From assembly GCA_028705215.1 (NCBI GenBank), contig JAQWDY010000007.1, forward strand, positions 1-33,534: DNA of 33,534 bases, written 5' to 3'. Made by a program: the position numbers and the translations under genes. Shown here piece by piece: positions 14,512-22,929 of the stretch. Origin of the DNA: Patescibacteria group bacterium (GTDB lineage: Bacteria; Patescibacteriota; Patescibacteriia; Patescibacteriales; UBA12465). The stretch's first letter is position 1, and each line of letters opens with the position of its first letter. The notes beneath the pieces were generated by a model that ran no database searches, was not told the DNA's origin, and worked only from the letters and a program-made list of their open reading frames with translations.

Positions 14512-17500
14512 ATGTTAAATCCAATAAAAACTAGTGACTTCGACGCCATTCGCCTTAAACTTGCTAGCCCTGACGAGATTAAAGCCTGGTCTAATGGGGA
14601 GGTTACGCGTCCGGAAACTATTAATTATCGTACTCAAAAACCAGAGAAGGACGGTCTCTTTTGTGAAAAGATTTTTGGCCCCACTAAGGATTGGGAGTGT
14701 GCTTGTGGTAAATATAAAAAAATTCGTTATAAGGGGATAGTGTGTGATAAATGTGGAGTTGAGGTAACTCGTTCTATAGTGCGCCGTGAACGCTTTGGTC
14801 ATATTGATTTAAAAGTGCCAGCTTCTCATATTTGGTTTTTGCGTGGCCTATCATCAAAGATTGGTTTACTTTTGAATTTGGGCATTCAATCTCTAGAAAA
14901 GGTTATTTATTATGCCAGCTTTATCGTAACTGATGTTGATGAAAACCTAAAAGATTTGGCAGTTTCACAAGTTAAAGCAGAATATAAAAGTAAGCTAAAA
15001 GGCTATGAGAGTGAATATAACAACAAAGTGAAACAAATTAAAGATGCGGGTGGCGACAAAGAAGCGTTAAAAGAGGCGTTAAAATTTAAAGAAGAAAAAA
15101 TAGCAGACCTTGATGAAGATTTTGCAATAACCCAGAAGGAACTTAAAGACTTAAAGCCGTTAATGATTTTATCAGAACAAGATTACCAAAGCATGAGTTT
15201 GAAATTTGGTCATATTTTTGAAGCCTCAATTGGCGCTGAGGCCGTTAGGAAATTATTAGAAAAAATTGATTTAGAAAAAAGCATCGTTAAATTAGAAGAT
15301 AAATTGAAAGATGCGGTTGAATCAAAAAAAGAAAAATTAATTAAAAGACTAAAATTATTAAAAAGTTTTAGAAACAATAATCTCCGTCCAGAATGGATGA
15401 TTTTAAATACTATTCCGGTTATACCTCCAGATTTAAGACCGATGGTGGCTCTTGATGGTGGTCGTTTTGCTGCCTCAGATTTAAATGATTTATATCGTCG
15501 CGTAATTAATCGTAATAATCGCTTAAAGCAATTATTGGATTTAAACGCGCCAGAAGTAATCTGTCGTAATGAGAAAAGAATGTTACAGGAAGCGGTTGAT
15601 GCTTTAATTGATAACTCTGCTCGTCACACTAAAACGGTGACAGCTTCAACTGGTCAAAAAAGACAACTAAAATCTTTAGCCGATACTTTAAAAGGAAAAC
15701 AAGGTCGTTTTCGTCAAAACTTATTGGGAAAAAGAGTTGACTATTCTGGTCGTAGCGTGATTGTGGTTAATCCTAAATTAAATTTGGATCAGTGTGGTTT
15801 GCCTAAGATTATGGCAATTGAGTTATTTAAGCCCTTTATTATCTCTCAGCTTATTAAAAGAGAAATTGTTCATAATGTTAGATCAGCGTCTCGTTATATT
15901 GAGGCTGGTCATGATGAAGTTTGGGATATATTAGAAGAGATTGTTAAAGAGGCATATGTATTATTAAATCGCGCCCCCACCTTACACCGTCTTGGTATTC
16001 AGGCGTTTAGACCAGTTTTAATTGAGGGTAAGGCGATTCAAATTCACCCTCTTGTTTGTACCGCTTTTAACGCCGACTTTGACGGCGACCAAATGGCAGT
16101 TCATGTGCCACTGACTAAAGAGGCGAAACATGAGGCAGAGACTTTGATGCTATCTACTCATAACTTATTGAAACCAGCAACTGGTGATCCAATCATTGCT
16201 CCGGGGCAAGATATTGTATGGGGAACATATTATCTTACTTTAGTTGATGAAAGTTATGAGAAAAAAACTAGAGAAGAATCACGCCATTTTTATAATGAAG
16301 ATGAAGCTTATCTAGCTTATGATAACAATTTTATAAATTTACATGAGCCAATCCATGTTCAATATAATGGAGAAATGTTAAAGACTACAGTTGGTCGTTT
16401 AATCTTTAATGCAATTTTGCCAGAAAAATTACGCTATATTAACAGTGTTGTTGGAAAAGGAAAATTGAAAGATTTGATCAGGGAGTGTTTACGTATTTAT
16501 GGAGAAGAGGAAACGGTTAAATTTATTGATGATTTAAAAAATCGCAGTTTTGCCTTTATTACTAAATCCGGCTTATCTTGGGGCTTCGGTGATTTGCCAT
16601 ATTTACCTGAAAAGGATCGCTTAATTGATGAGGCAAACAAAAAGGTAGAGTTAATTAAAGAACAATATGAAGAGGGCTTACTTACAGAAAGTGAAAGATA
16701 CGCTAAAGTAATTGAAGAATGGAATGGGGCTAAAGATAAAATTGCTGATATATGTAAAAAAGGATTAACTAATATTTTACCAGTATTCTCGATGATTGAT
16801 TCTGGGGCACGTGGTTCTTGGGCGCAGCCAGTACAGATTTTGGGAATGAAAGGATTGGTAACCTCTCCTTCGGGCGCAATTATTGAGCTGCCAGTTAAGG
16901 GTAATTTTAAGAAGGGGTTTGGTGTGCTTGAATACTTTATTTCCACTCATGGTGTGCGTAAAGGTTTATCAGATACAGCTTTAAGAACGGCTAACGCTGG
17001 TTATTTAACTAGACGTTTAGTAGATGTTTCACAAGACGTGATTGTTACCGAAGATGATTGTGGGGATAAAGAAGGCTTATTGGTAGATAGGAAAAGTGCT
17101 GAAAAAAATGGTGAAGACTTTTTCAAAAAAATTATAGGGCGCTATTTAGCAAAAGATGCGCTAAATCCTAAAGGCAAGGTGGTTCTTAAGGCAGATGAAA
17201 TTATTAATGAAGAGGCGGCGGTTAAATTAAAGACGGCTGGAGTTGAAAAATTAAGCATTAGATCGGTTCTAAGTTGTAATATGCATAAAGGAGTTTGTGC
17301 TAAATGTTATGGTTGGGATCTAGCTTATAACAAGCCAGTCAAAATTGGAGCGACAGTTGGCGTGATTGCGGCGCAGTCTATTGGAGAGCCAGGAACGCAG
17401 TTGACGATGAGAACCTTCCACTCTGGTGGTGTAGCTGGACAAGATGATATTACGCAAGGTTTACCTCGAGTTGAAGAAATTTTTGAGGCCAGAAGCCCAA

Positions 17501-18432
17501 AAAAGAAGGGCTTAATGTCTGACGTAGCTGGAAAAGTTAAGATTGAATTTGCTCAAAAAACAATTCGCGATAAGGATGGAAAGGAAATTTTAGTTGATAA
17601 TCCTCAGGCCAAGGTTCTAAGCATACACTATCGAGGTACTGATAGTGATAAGTATTATTTTTCAGAAAAAATTAACGAAATTAAATTAACTCAGGGGCTA
17701 ACGGCTAAGGATAAGAAAAAATTAACAGTAAAAGTTCTGGTTAAAGATGGTGATAAAGTTTCGAAAAATACTGAACTTTTCAATATTGGCGGCGAGGTGG
17801 TGAAGGCGAAAACGGCCGGAATAGCTAGCGTAAATGACAAGTTTGTGAGCATTTTAAAGGAAGTTGATAAGATTAAAGAATTTTCTGTTTTAAAGGGCAC
17901 CATGATTATGGTAGCTGATGGCGAAGAAGTTGAAGTTGGCACGCAATTAACTGAAGGCAGCCTTGATTTACGTGAGCTTTATAAATTAAAGGGACGTTTA
18001 GAAACGCAAAAGTATATTATTAAAGAAATTCAATATGTTTATTCGTCTCAAGGGCAACCTTTAAATGATAAACACGTTGAAATCATTGCTCGTCAAATGT
18101 TCTCACGTTTCTTAGTCACCGAGGCTGGTAATACTAATTTATTGCCTGGCGAAACAATTGAAGAGGAAGTATTTTTTCAAGCTAATGATAATAACAAAAA
18201 AAGAGCGGATGGAGACAGATTATTGCTTGGTATTACTAAAGCTTCTCTGACAACTGACAGTTTCTTATCTTCCGCCTCTTTTCAAGAGACTTCAAGAGTT
18301 TTAATTGACGCTGCGGTAAATGGCAAAATTGATTATCTAGAAGGTCTTAAAGAGAATGTTATTATTGGTTGTCTTATTCCCGCCGGAACTGGTTATAAAG
18401 TAAAAAAGAAACGGGCTCAATACGAAAAGTAA
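14512..18432 (+). CDS. rpoC: DNA-directed RNA polymerase subunit beta-prime
   Basis: The beta-prime subunit carries the active-site metal. From the ATG at 14512 it has 1306 residues. The N-terminal zinc site is Cys63, Cys65, Cys78 and Cys81. NADFDGDQMAVH at about 520-531 holds the three catalytic aspartates. The second zinc site is formed by VTEDDCGD and SCNMHKGVCAKCYG, and the trigger-loop region contains GEPGTQLTMRTFHSGG. An upstream in-frame ATG at 14449 would overlap rpoB by 23 bases and add an unconserved, lysine-rich stretch of 21 residues. The family N-terminus begins just before FDAIRLKLASP, so 14512 is preferred; it also has T at -1. A hairpin terminator follows at 18457-18487. Confidence 0.97.
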   Translation: MLNPIKTSDFDAIRLKLASPDEIKAWSNGEVTRPETINYRTQKPEKDGLFCEKIFGPTKDWECACGKYKKIRYKGIVCDKCGVEVTRSIVRRERFGHIDLKVPASHIWFLRGLSSKIGLLLNLGIQSLEKVIYYASFIVTDVDENLKDLAVSQVKAEYKSKLKGYESEYNNKVKQIKDAGGDKEALKEALKFKEEKIADLDEDFAITQKELKDLKPLMILSEQDYQSMSLKFGHIFEASIGAEAVRKLLEKIDLEKSIVKLEDKLKDAVESKKEKLIKRLKLLKSFRNNNLRPEWMILNTIPVIPPDLRPMVALDGGRFAASDLNDLYRRVINRNNRLKQLLDLNAPEVICRNEKRMLQEAVDALIDNSARHTKTVTASTGQKRQLKSLADTLKGKQGRFRQNLLGKRVDYSGRSVIVVNPKLNLDQCGLPKIMAIELFKPFIISQLIKREIVHNVRSASRYIEAGHDEVWDILEEIVKEAYVLLNRAPTLHRLGIQAFRPVLIEGKAIQIHPLVCTAFNADFDGDQMAVHVPLTKEAKHEAETLMLSTHNLLKPATGDPIIAPGQDIVWGTYYLTLVDESYEKKTREESRHFYNEDEAYLAYDNNFINLHEPIHVQYNGEMLKTTVGRLIFNAILPEKLRYINSVVGKGKLKDLIRECLRIYGEEETVKFIDDLKNRSFAFITKSGLSWGFGDLPYLPEKDRLIDEANKKVELIKEQYEEGLLTESERYAKVIEEWNGAKDKIADICKKGLTNILPVFSMIDSGARGSWAQPVQILGMKGLVTSPSGAIIELPVKGNFKKGFGVLEYFISTHGVRKGLSDTALRTANAGYLTRRLVDVSQDVIVTEDDCGDKEGLLVDRKSAEKNGEDFFKKIIGRYLAKDALNPKGKVVLKADEIINEEAAVKLKTAGVEKLSIRSVLSCNMHKGVCAKCYGWDLAYNKPVKIGATVGVIAAQSIGEPGTQLTMRTFHSGGVAGQDDITQGLPRVEEIFEARSPKKKGLMSDVAGKVKIEFAQKTIRDKDGKEILVDNPQAKVLSIHYRGTDSDKYYFSEKINEIKLTQGLTAKDKKKLTVKVLVKDGDKVSKNTELFNIGGEVVKAKTAGIASVNDKFVSILKEVDKIKEFSVLKGTMIMVADGEEVEVGTQLTEGSLDLRELYKLKGRLETQKYIIKEIQYVYSSQGQPLNDKHVEIIARQMFSRFLVTEAGNTNLLPGETIEEEVFFQANDNNKKRADGDRLLLGITKASLTTDSFLSSASFQETSRVLIDAAVNGKIDYLEGLKENVIIGCLIPAGTGYKVKKKRAQYEK

Positions 18433-18456
18433 AGAAACAAATATTAATAAAAATAT

Positions 18457-18487
18457 AAAAAAGCGTCCATTTAAATGGGCCTTTTTT
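18457..18487 (+). terminator. Rho-independent terminator of rpoBC
   Basis: AAAAAAG, a bulged C and GTCCAT pair with ATGGGC and CTTTTTT around a TTAA loop (18471-18474), giving 13 base pairs with one bulge and one G-T pair. More T-rich sequence follows to 18508. It lies 25 bases after the rpoC stop. Confidence 0.85.
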
Positions 18488-18489
18488 AT

Positions 18490-18518
18490 TTGTTTTTTTG
18501 TCTTTTTTCAAGTAAAAT
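18490..18518 (+). promoter_or_regulatory. Promoter for the 18531 operon, nearly leaderless
   Basis: TTGTTT (18490-18495), a 17-base spacer and TAAAAT (18513-18518) immediately follow the rpoBC terminator. Transcription would start near 18525, only about six bases before the ATG at 18531, so the message would be nearly leaderless. Confidence 0.55.
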
Positions 18519-18530
18519 AGAAGATAAGAT

Positions 18531-20015
18531 ATGAAAGAAAAAGTATTAAAAAAAATTAAAAATATTCCGGCTATAAGGCTTTTTTGGTTAAGCTTAATTG
18601 TTATTTTTATAATTGTATTTCTAACTTTAAAAGTGGTGCCGGGAGGCAAAATTGTGTATCGTTATAATTATGCCCGTAAATTTCATTTTGGCCAGGGGTT
18701 TATCTACAACTTTACGCCTCAAGATAGGGTTATTATTCAATCAGGGCGATTGCCAAAAATAATAGGAGACCCTTTATATTTTTCTGTTTTTACACCGCGT
18801 TCTTTTTCTCAGGCAAAATTGAAATTATATTATAGGCGCAATCTGGATGAAAATACGCCTATTATAGAAGCTGGCGTTTTGGCCGATGGTGTGGTCTGGC
18901 GTTATGATCTAAAGCCAATAGAAAATAGGTTAATTGATAATCTTCGTTCTTCTTGGCAGGTGTTATCGCAAGAGCCCTTAGTTATGCAGCAAAATAATTA
19001 TTATCAAAATAGTGAAAGTTTTTTCTCAGATTTAAAGACAGGGAAACTAGAGGGTTGCCAGACGGGGAAGGTGTTAGATTGTTTAGCGGTTTATAATTAT
19101 AGCCCTGATTTAAAAGCAGACTTTTCCTTTTCTAAGAGCGATAAGCCTTTAGAGCTTAATATTCCTTTAAGAGGTGCACACACACTTTTTATTTATCCTG
19201 AAAATAATGCATTATCTTTTATAGTCACCGTAACTGATTTGAATTTAGATAAAAACGAAGATCCTGTAAAACTAATTCTGTCCCAACAAGGTAAAATTAT
19301 TGCACAAAGTGATTTAATTGATGAAAACAGTGTGCCCAGTGGCCAGGAGGAGGTAAAAACATTATCTTTAGAACATGGGATTAAAGCGGGCGAGCTATAT
19401 AAATTGGAAATAAAAATAAGTGATGATGTGGTTATAAAAGAAATAAAAAGTTCTACGAATAGATTGGTGTTTGCCAATAAATTATGGCCCGTTTCCTGGG
19501 GTAAGGACCTAAATATTTATACAGATTCTAATTATTTGCAACTTAAGGCTTTGGGCCCGGCCAGTTTACAAGATTTTATTTTTAATAAGCAATCGTTTTC
19601 TTTATCCCAACCATATGAAAAGCAAGAGTTCTTACTTCAACAAGAAAACAATGAAGCTGTAAATGAGATAAATTTAGTTCGCGATGATGTCATTATTGAG
19701 TCTGGGGGTATTTTTTCTTTTACGAAAGATACTTTTTTTAACCCGTTAGTGAAAAAAGTTGACAGCTATTATCAATTAAAACCTAGTAATAAGTATATAA
19801 TGGCTGACTACAAGGCACCACAAATATATCATGGAGACATGTTGGTTAATGAAGTAGAATTTAATTTGCAGGGTGTTTATCGGGAAGACTCTAAATATAA
19901 TTTTGCTATTTCTGTACCTGGTATAGAAAAAAATGAAGCTAATTATGTAGAGATTGAAAAAATAGAAATTGAATTTTCCGGACGCACTCTTTGGCAAAAG
20001 TTATTTAATCTTTAA
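18531..20015 (+). CDS. Membrane-anchored extracytoplasmic protein of unknown function
   Basis: I do not recognise a characterised family. The 494-residue protein has a lysine-rich N-terminus and one hydrophobic helix at about residues 16-36. About 455 residues follow that should lie outside the membrane (Lys/Arg inside, no cleavage site obvious). The outer part is rich in alternating hydrophobic/polar strands (for example KLKLYYRR, LSFIVTVTDL, YKLEIKIS), suggesting beta-sandwich domains. Only two cysteines are seen, in a GCQTGKVLDC stretch at about residues 175-184, possibly a disulfide. It is the first gene after the rpoBC terminator and probably heads the operon, followed after three bases by a small two-helix membrane protein. 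A surface or envelope role is likely but inferred. Confidence 0.8.
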   Translation: MKEKVLKKIKNIPAIRLFWLSLIVIFIIVFLTLKVVPGGKIVYRYNYARKFHFGQGFIYNFTPQDRVIIQSGRLPKIIGDPLYFSVFTPRSFSQAKLKLYYRRNLDENTPIIEAGVLADGVVWRYDLKPIENRLIDNLRSSWQVLSQEPLVMQQNNYYQNSESFFSDLKTGKLEGCQTGKVLDCLAVYNYSPDLKADFSFSKSDKPLELNIPLRGAHTLFIYPENNALSFIVTVTDLNLDKNEDPVKLILSQQGKIIAQSDLIDENSVPSGQEEVKTLSLEHGIKAGELYKLEIKISDDVVIKEIKSSTNRLVFANKLWPVSWGKDLNIYTDSNYLQLKALGPASLQDFIFNKQSFSLSQPYEKQEFLLQQENNEAVNEINLVRDDVIIESGGIFSFTKDTFFNPLVKKVDSYYQLKPSNKYIMADYKAPQIYHGDMLVNEVEFNLQGVYREDSKYNFAISVPGIEKNEANYVEIEKIEIEFSGRTLWQKLFNL

Positions 20016-20018
20016 GAT

Positions 20019-20210
20019 ATGAATTTTTTTAGCAAAAGAAAAGAAGGAGGGCTATTTGTTAATGAACTTTTCTATTTTTTATTGAGTTTAACTGTTGTCT
20101 CTATAGTTTTAGAAATTATATTTCCGCGCATTATTCTAGCTTACTTAAATATTAATTATTTAATTATTGCTACTACCGTCACTGGCCTTTATCTGTTAAT
20201 AAAAGAATAA
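20019..20210 (+). CDS. Small two-helix membrane protein, unknown function
   Basis: The 63-residue product starts MNFFSKRKEGG and has two hydrophobic helices at about residues 14-34 and 40-60, ending in LLIKE. The positive N-terminus suggests both ends are cytoplasmic. It starts three bases after the upstream exported protein and ends 11 bases before the acyl-CoA synthetase, with the same T at -1 start context, so it is probably a real operon member. No family is recognised; it may be an accessory partner of the upstream membrane protein. Confidence 0.65.
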   Translation: MNFFSKRKEGGLFVNELFYFLLSLTVVSIVLEIIFPRIILAYLNINYLIIATTVTGLYLLIKE

Positions 20211-20221
20211 ATTAAAATAAT

Positions 20222-22204
20222 ATGAATTTAGCAAACTTTTTTAAGCCTCAAAAGATAGCAATAATTGGAGCCTCTAATAATCCGAGTAAAATTGGTCGGC
20301 AAATTTTAGATAATATTATTGCCTCTCACTTTCGGGGAAAAATATTTCCAATTAATATAAAAGAAAAAAAGATTGCTGGCTTTAAAGCCTATGCTTCCCT
20401 TGATGATTTAAAAAAACAATCTTTAAGTAAGTGTTTAATTATAGTTGCCATTCCCGCTCCCTTTGTTGCCTTAGAAATTGAACGAGGAGCTAAATTAGGA
20501 GCCAAGAATTTTATTATCATTAGCGCTGGCTTTAAAGAGGCAGGCAGCGAAGGACAAAAACGGGAAGAAGAAATAAGAGCTATAGCAGAAAAATATAAAC
20601 TCAATATTTTAGGCCCAAATTGTCTAGGTTTTATAAATAACGTAAATAATTTTAACGCTAGTTTTTCAGAAACTACAAATACTTCCGGACGCTTAGCTCT
20701 TGTCTCACAGTCTGGGGCAATAGGGAGCGCAGTTTTAGATTGGTTAAAAGAGTATAATTTAGGGCTTGCCTATTTTATAAGTTTAGGTAATAAAGCGGTT
20801 TTAAATGAAAATGATTTTTTGCAGTACTTAGAAAAGGATAAAAATGTAGATGCAGTCGTGTTTTATCTAGAGGACATCTTGCAAGGTCAAGAGTTTGTTA
20901 GAACTGCTTCTCAGGTGGCACAAAAAAAGCCAATAATAATTTTGCTTTCTGGACTATCACAAGCTGGAGAAAAGCTTGCCTTTTCGCACACCGGAGCTTT
21001 AGCCAAAGAGTCTAAGGTGGTAGAAGCGGCCTTAAAACGGGCAGGAGTTATTCAGATTAAACATTTAAATGATTTATTTAATATAATATTGTTATTGAAA
21101 AATAAAGCTTTTTATCAAACCTTAAGTTCTAAGGTAAGTCTGATTACAAATGCTGGTGGCTTGGCAGTGCTAACTGCTGATGCCATCGAAAAAGCTGGCT
21201 TGGAGTTAGCAGATAATCAAGATTTGCTAGGGGATGCGCAAGCTCAAGATTACTATCAGGCTTTAAGTCTTAAATTAAAGAAAAAAATAAAACAAAATAT
21301 TTTAGTTTTATTAACTCCACAAACAAATACACAACCTTTGCAAGTGGCGCAAGCAATTGTAAAGGTTGCTGCCTCCCATTCGCAAAGCACTATTATGGCT
21401 ACATTTGTTGGTGGTAAGACGGTGTCTACTGCAAAGCGGTTTCTTTTAGAAAATGATATCCCTGTTTTCTCATACCCAGAACAGGCGATTAATAGCTTGG
21501 CATTGGTTGTAAAAAATCAACAAGCAAGAAAAGGTCTGCAGACTTTTTCTAAGCCTATTAAGAAAAAAAAGATAAATTATATTTCTAAAGATTACGTTGC
21601 CCTTTTAAAAGCTTTAAAAAAATATAATTTTTCGGTAGTGCCAACTTGGTATTATTCATCTTCTAATAAAATAAATAAATTTCCTATAGCACTTAAGGTG
21701 GTTGGTCCTGATTTTATTCATAAGACTGATAAAGGGGGAATAATTTTAAATATTAAAAATCAGAATGATCTTAAAAAGGCAGTACAAAAACTTAAGAAAG
21801 ATCATAGCAAGTATTTAAAAAATAAAGAAAATAAAATAGTTTTGCAAAATCAGAAGATGGGTGATTTAGAGTTAATTTTAGGGATAAAAAGAGATAAAAA
21901 TTTTGGTCATGTTCTACTTTTTGGTTTAGGAGGAGTATATGCTGAAGCTCTAGAAGAAACGCAACTTGTTTTAGCTGATTTAAATCGAAAAAGTGCTTTA
22001 AAAGCCTTAAAGGCGAGTCACTTTTTTCCAATTATTAATGGTTTAAGAGGAAAGGAGTTTAATATTTATGCTCTAGCTGACGCTTTAGTTAATTTATGCA
22101 ATTTAGTAGCAGCGCATCCAGAAATTAAAGAGCTTGATATTAATCCCCTACTGCTTACCGAGAAAGAGGCTATCGTTTTAGATGCCCGTGTTTTAACCGA
22201 TTAA
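20222..22204 (+). CDS. ADP-forming acyl-CoA (acetate-CoA) synthetase, fused alpha-beta
   Basis: These enzymes convert acetyl-CoA (or another acyl-CoA), ADP and phosphate to the acid, CoA and ATP, giving substrate-level ATP in fermentation. The 660-residue protein begins with a CoA-binding domain (KIAIIGASNNPSKIG). It continues with succinyl-CoA-synthetase-like domains, including ILGPNCLGF and VSQSGAIGSA. The phosphorylated histidine is His256 in AFSHTGALAK. From about residue 455 an ATP-grasp beta part follows, with His500 in FIHKTDKGG and a closing LDINPLLL. The order matches the single-chain form; archaeal enzymes often split alpha and beta. The presence of porB in the window supports a pyruvate-to-acetate route. 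The acyl substrate is not certain. Confidence 0.9.
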   Translation: MNLANFFKPQKIAIIGASNNPSKIGRQILDNIIASHFRGKIFPINIKEKKIAGFKAYASLDDLKKQSLSKCLIIVAIPAPFVALEIERGAKLGAKNFIIISAGFKEAGSEGQKREEEIRAIAEKYKLNILGPNCLGFINNVNNFNASFSETTNTSGRLALVSQSGAIGSAVLDWLKEYNLGLAYFISLGNKAVLNENDFLQYLEKDKNVDAVVFYLEDILQGQEFVRTASQVAQKKPIIILLSGLSQAGEKLAFSHTGALAKESKVVEAALKRAGVIQIKHLNDLFNIILLLKNKAFYQTLSSKVSLITNAGGLAVLTADAIEKAGLELADNQDLLGDAQAQDYYQALSLKLKKKIKQNILVLLTPQTNTQPLQVAQAIVKVAASHSQSTIMATFVGGKTVSTAKRFLLENDIPVFSYPEQAINSLALVVKNQQARKGLQTFSKPIKKKKINYISKDYVALLKALKKYNFSVVPTWYYSSSNKINKFPIALKVVGPDFIHKTDKGGIILNIKNQNDLKKAVQKLKKDHSKYLKNKENKIVLQNQKMGDLELILGIKRDKNFGHVLLFGLGGVYAEALEETQLVLADLNRKSALKALKASHFFPIINGLRGKEFNIYALADALVNLCNLVAAHPEIKELDINPLLLTEKEAIVLDARVLTD

Positions 22205-22206
22205 AT

Positions 22207-22929
22207 ATGTATCAGACTAAAAAAGTCATAGTTATATTGCCAGCTTATAATGCTAGCCAGACTTTAGAGAAGACGGTTTCAGATATCCCATCTTTGGTTG
22301 ATGAAATTATCTTAGTTGATGATGGGAGTGGTGATGAAACTGTCAATATAGCACAACGTTTAGGATTAAGTGTTTATAAACATGAGAAAAATTTAGGTTA
22401 TGGTGCTAATCAAAAAACCTGTTATCGTCTTGCTCTAAATCATGGGGCTGACATTATCATCATGATACATCCTGATTATCAATATGATCCAAAGCTAATA
22501 AAATATTTTGTAGAATTTATTTGTGATGGCTATTTTGATGTTATGTTGGGAACAAGAATTAGAAGTCGTCAAGAAGCTTTAGCCGGCGGTATGCCAGCTT
22601 ATAAATATTTTTTTAATCGTCTTTTAACCATCTTTCAAAATTTAGTAACGGGACGTAATTTATCGGAGTGGCATACTGGCATGCGCGCCTATTCACGAAC
22701 TGTGTTGGAAACAGTTAAATGGCAAAATAATTCCAATGATTTTGTTTTTGATAGTCAAATACTTTTTCAGATAGTAGCACAAAAATACCGTATTGGCGAA
22801 ATACCAGTGCCAGTTCGTTATTTTAAGGAAGCATCATCGATTAATTTTAGACGAAGTTTAAAGTATGGTCTGCAAACTGTCGTTTATAGCATTTCCTATC
22901 TTTTTAAAAAAACAAAAGTCAATGAATAA
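22207..22929 (+). CDS. Family 2 glycosyltransferase, polyprenyl/dolichyl-phosphate-sugar synthase-like
   Basis: The 240-residue GT-A protein has VIVILPAYNASQTLEKTV at the N-terminus and the nucleotide-binding VDDGSGD at about 38-43. The metal-binding region is MIHPDYQYDP (86-95) in place of the common DADGQ, and an acceptor-side motif EWHTGMRAYSR follows. No membrane helices follow the catalytic domain, as in soluble DPM1-type enzymes. Such enzymes load a sugar from a nucleotide onto a polyprenyl phosphate for use outside the membrane. The next gene, a TMTC-like membrane protein, overlaps it by eight bases, suggesting the two work in sequence. The sugar is unknown. Confidence 0.85.
   Translation: MYQTKKVIVILPAYNASQTLEKTVSDIPSLVDEIILVDDGSGDETVNIAQRLGLSVYKHEKNLGYGANQKTCYRLALNHGADIIIMIHPDYQYDPKLIKYFVEFICDGYFDVMLGTRIRSRQEALAGGMPAYKYFFNRLLTIFQNLVTGRNLSEWHTGMRAYSRTVLETVKWQNNSNDFVFDSQILFQIVAQKYRIGEIPVPVRYFKEASSINFRRSLKYGLQTVVYSISYLFKKTKVNE

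Noticed and set aside
16497-16946. Minus-strand frame of 149 codons within rpoC
   Set aside because: It lies fully inside the conserved rpoC coding region on the opposite strand, is serine/proline-rich, and shows no motif; a shadow frame.
18374-18649. Minus-strand frame of 91 codons across the rpoC terminator
   Set aside because: It crosses the end of rpoC, the terminator and the start of the next gene; its hydrophobic, Lys/Phe-rich product is what AT-rich DNA gives by chance.
22865-22921. Upstream ATG extending the TMTC-like protein by 19 residues
   Set aside because: It would overlap the glycosyltransferase by 65 bases; the ATG at 22922 directly precedes a basic start and the first membrane helix.
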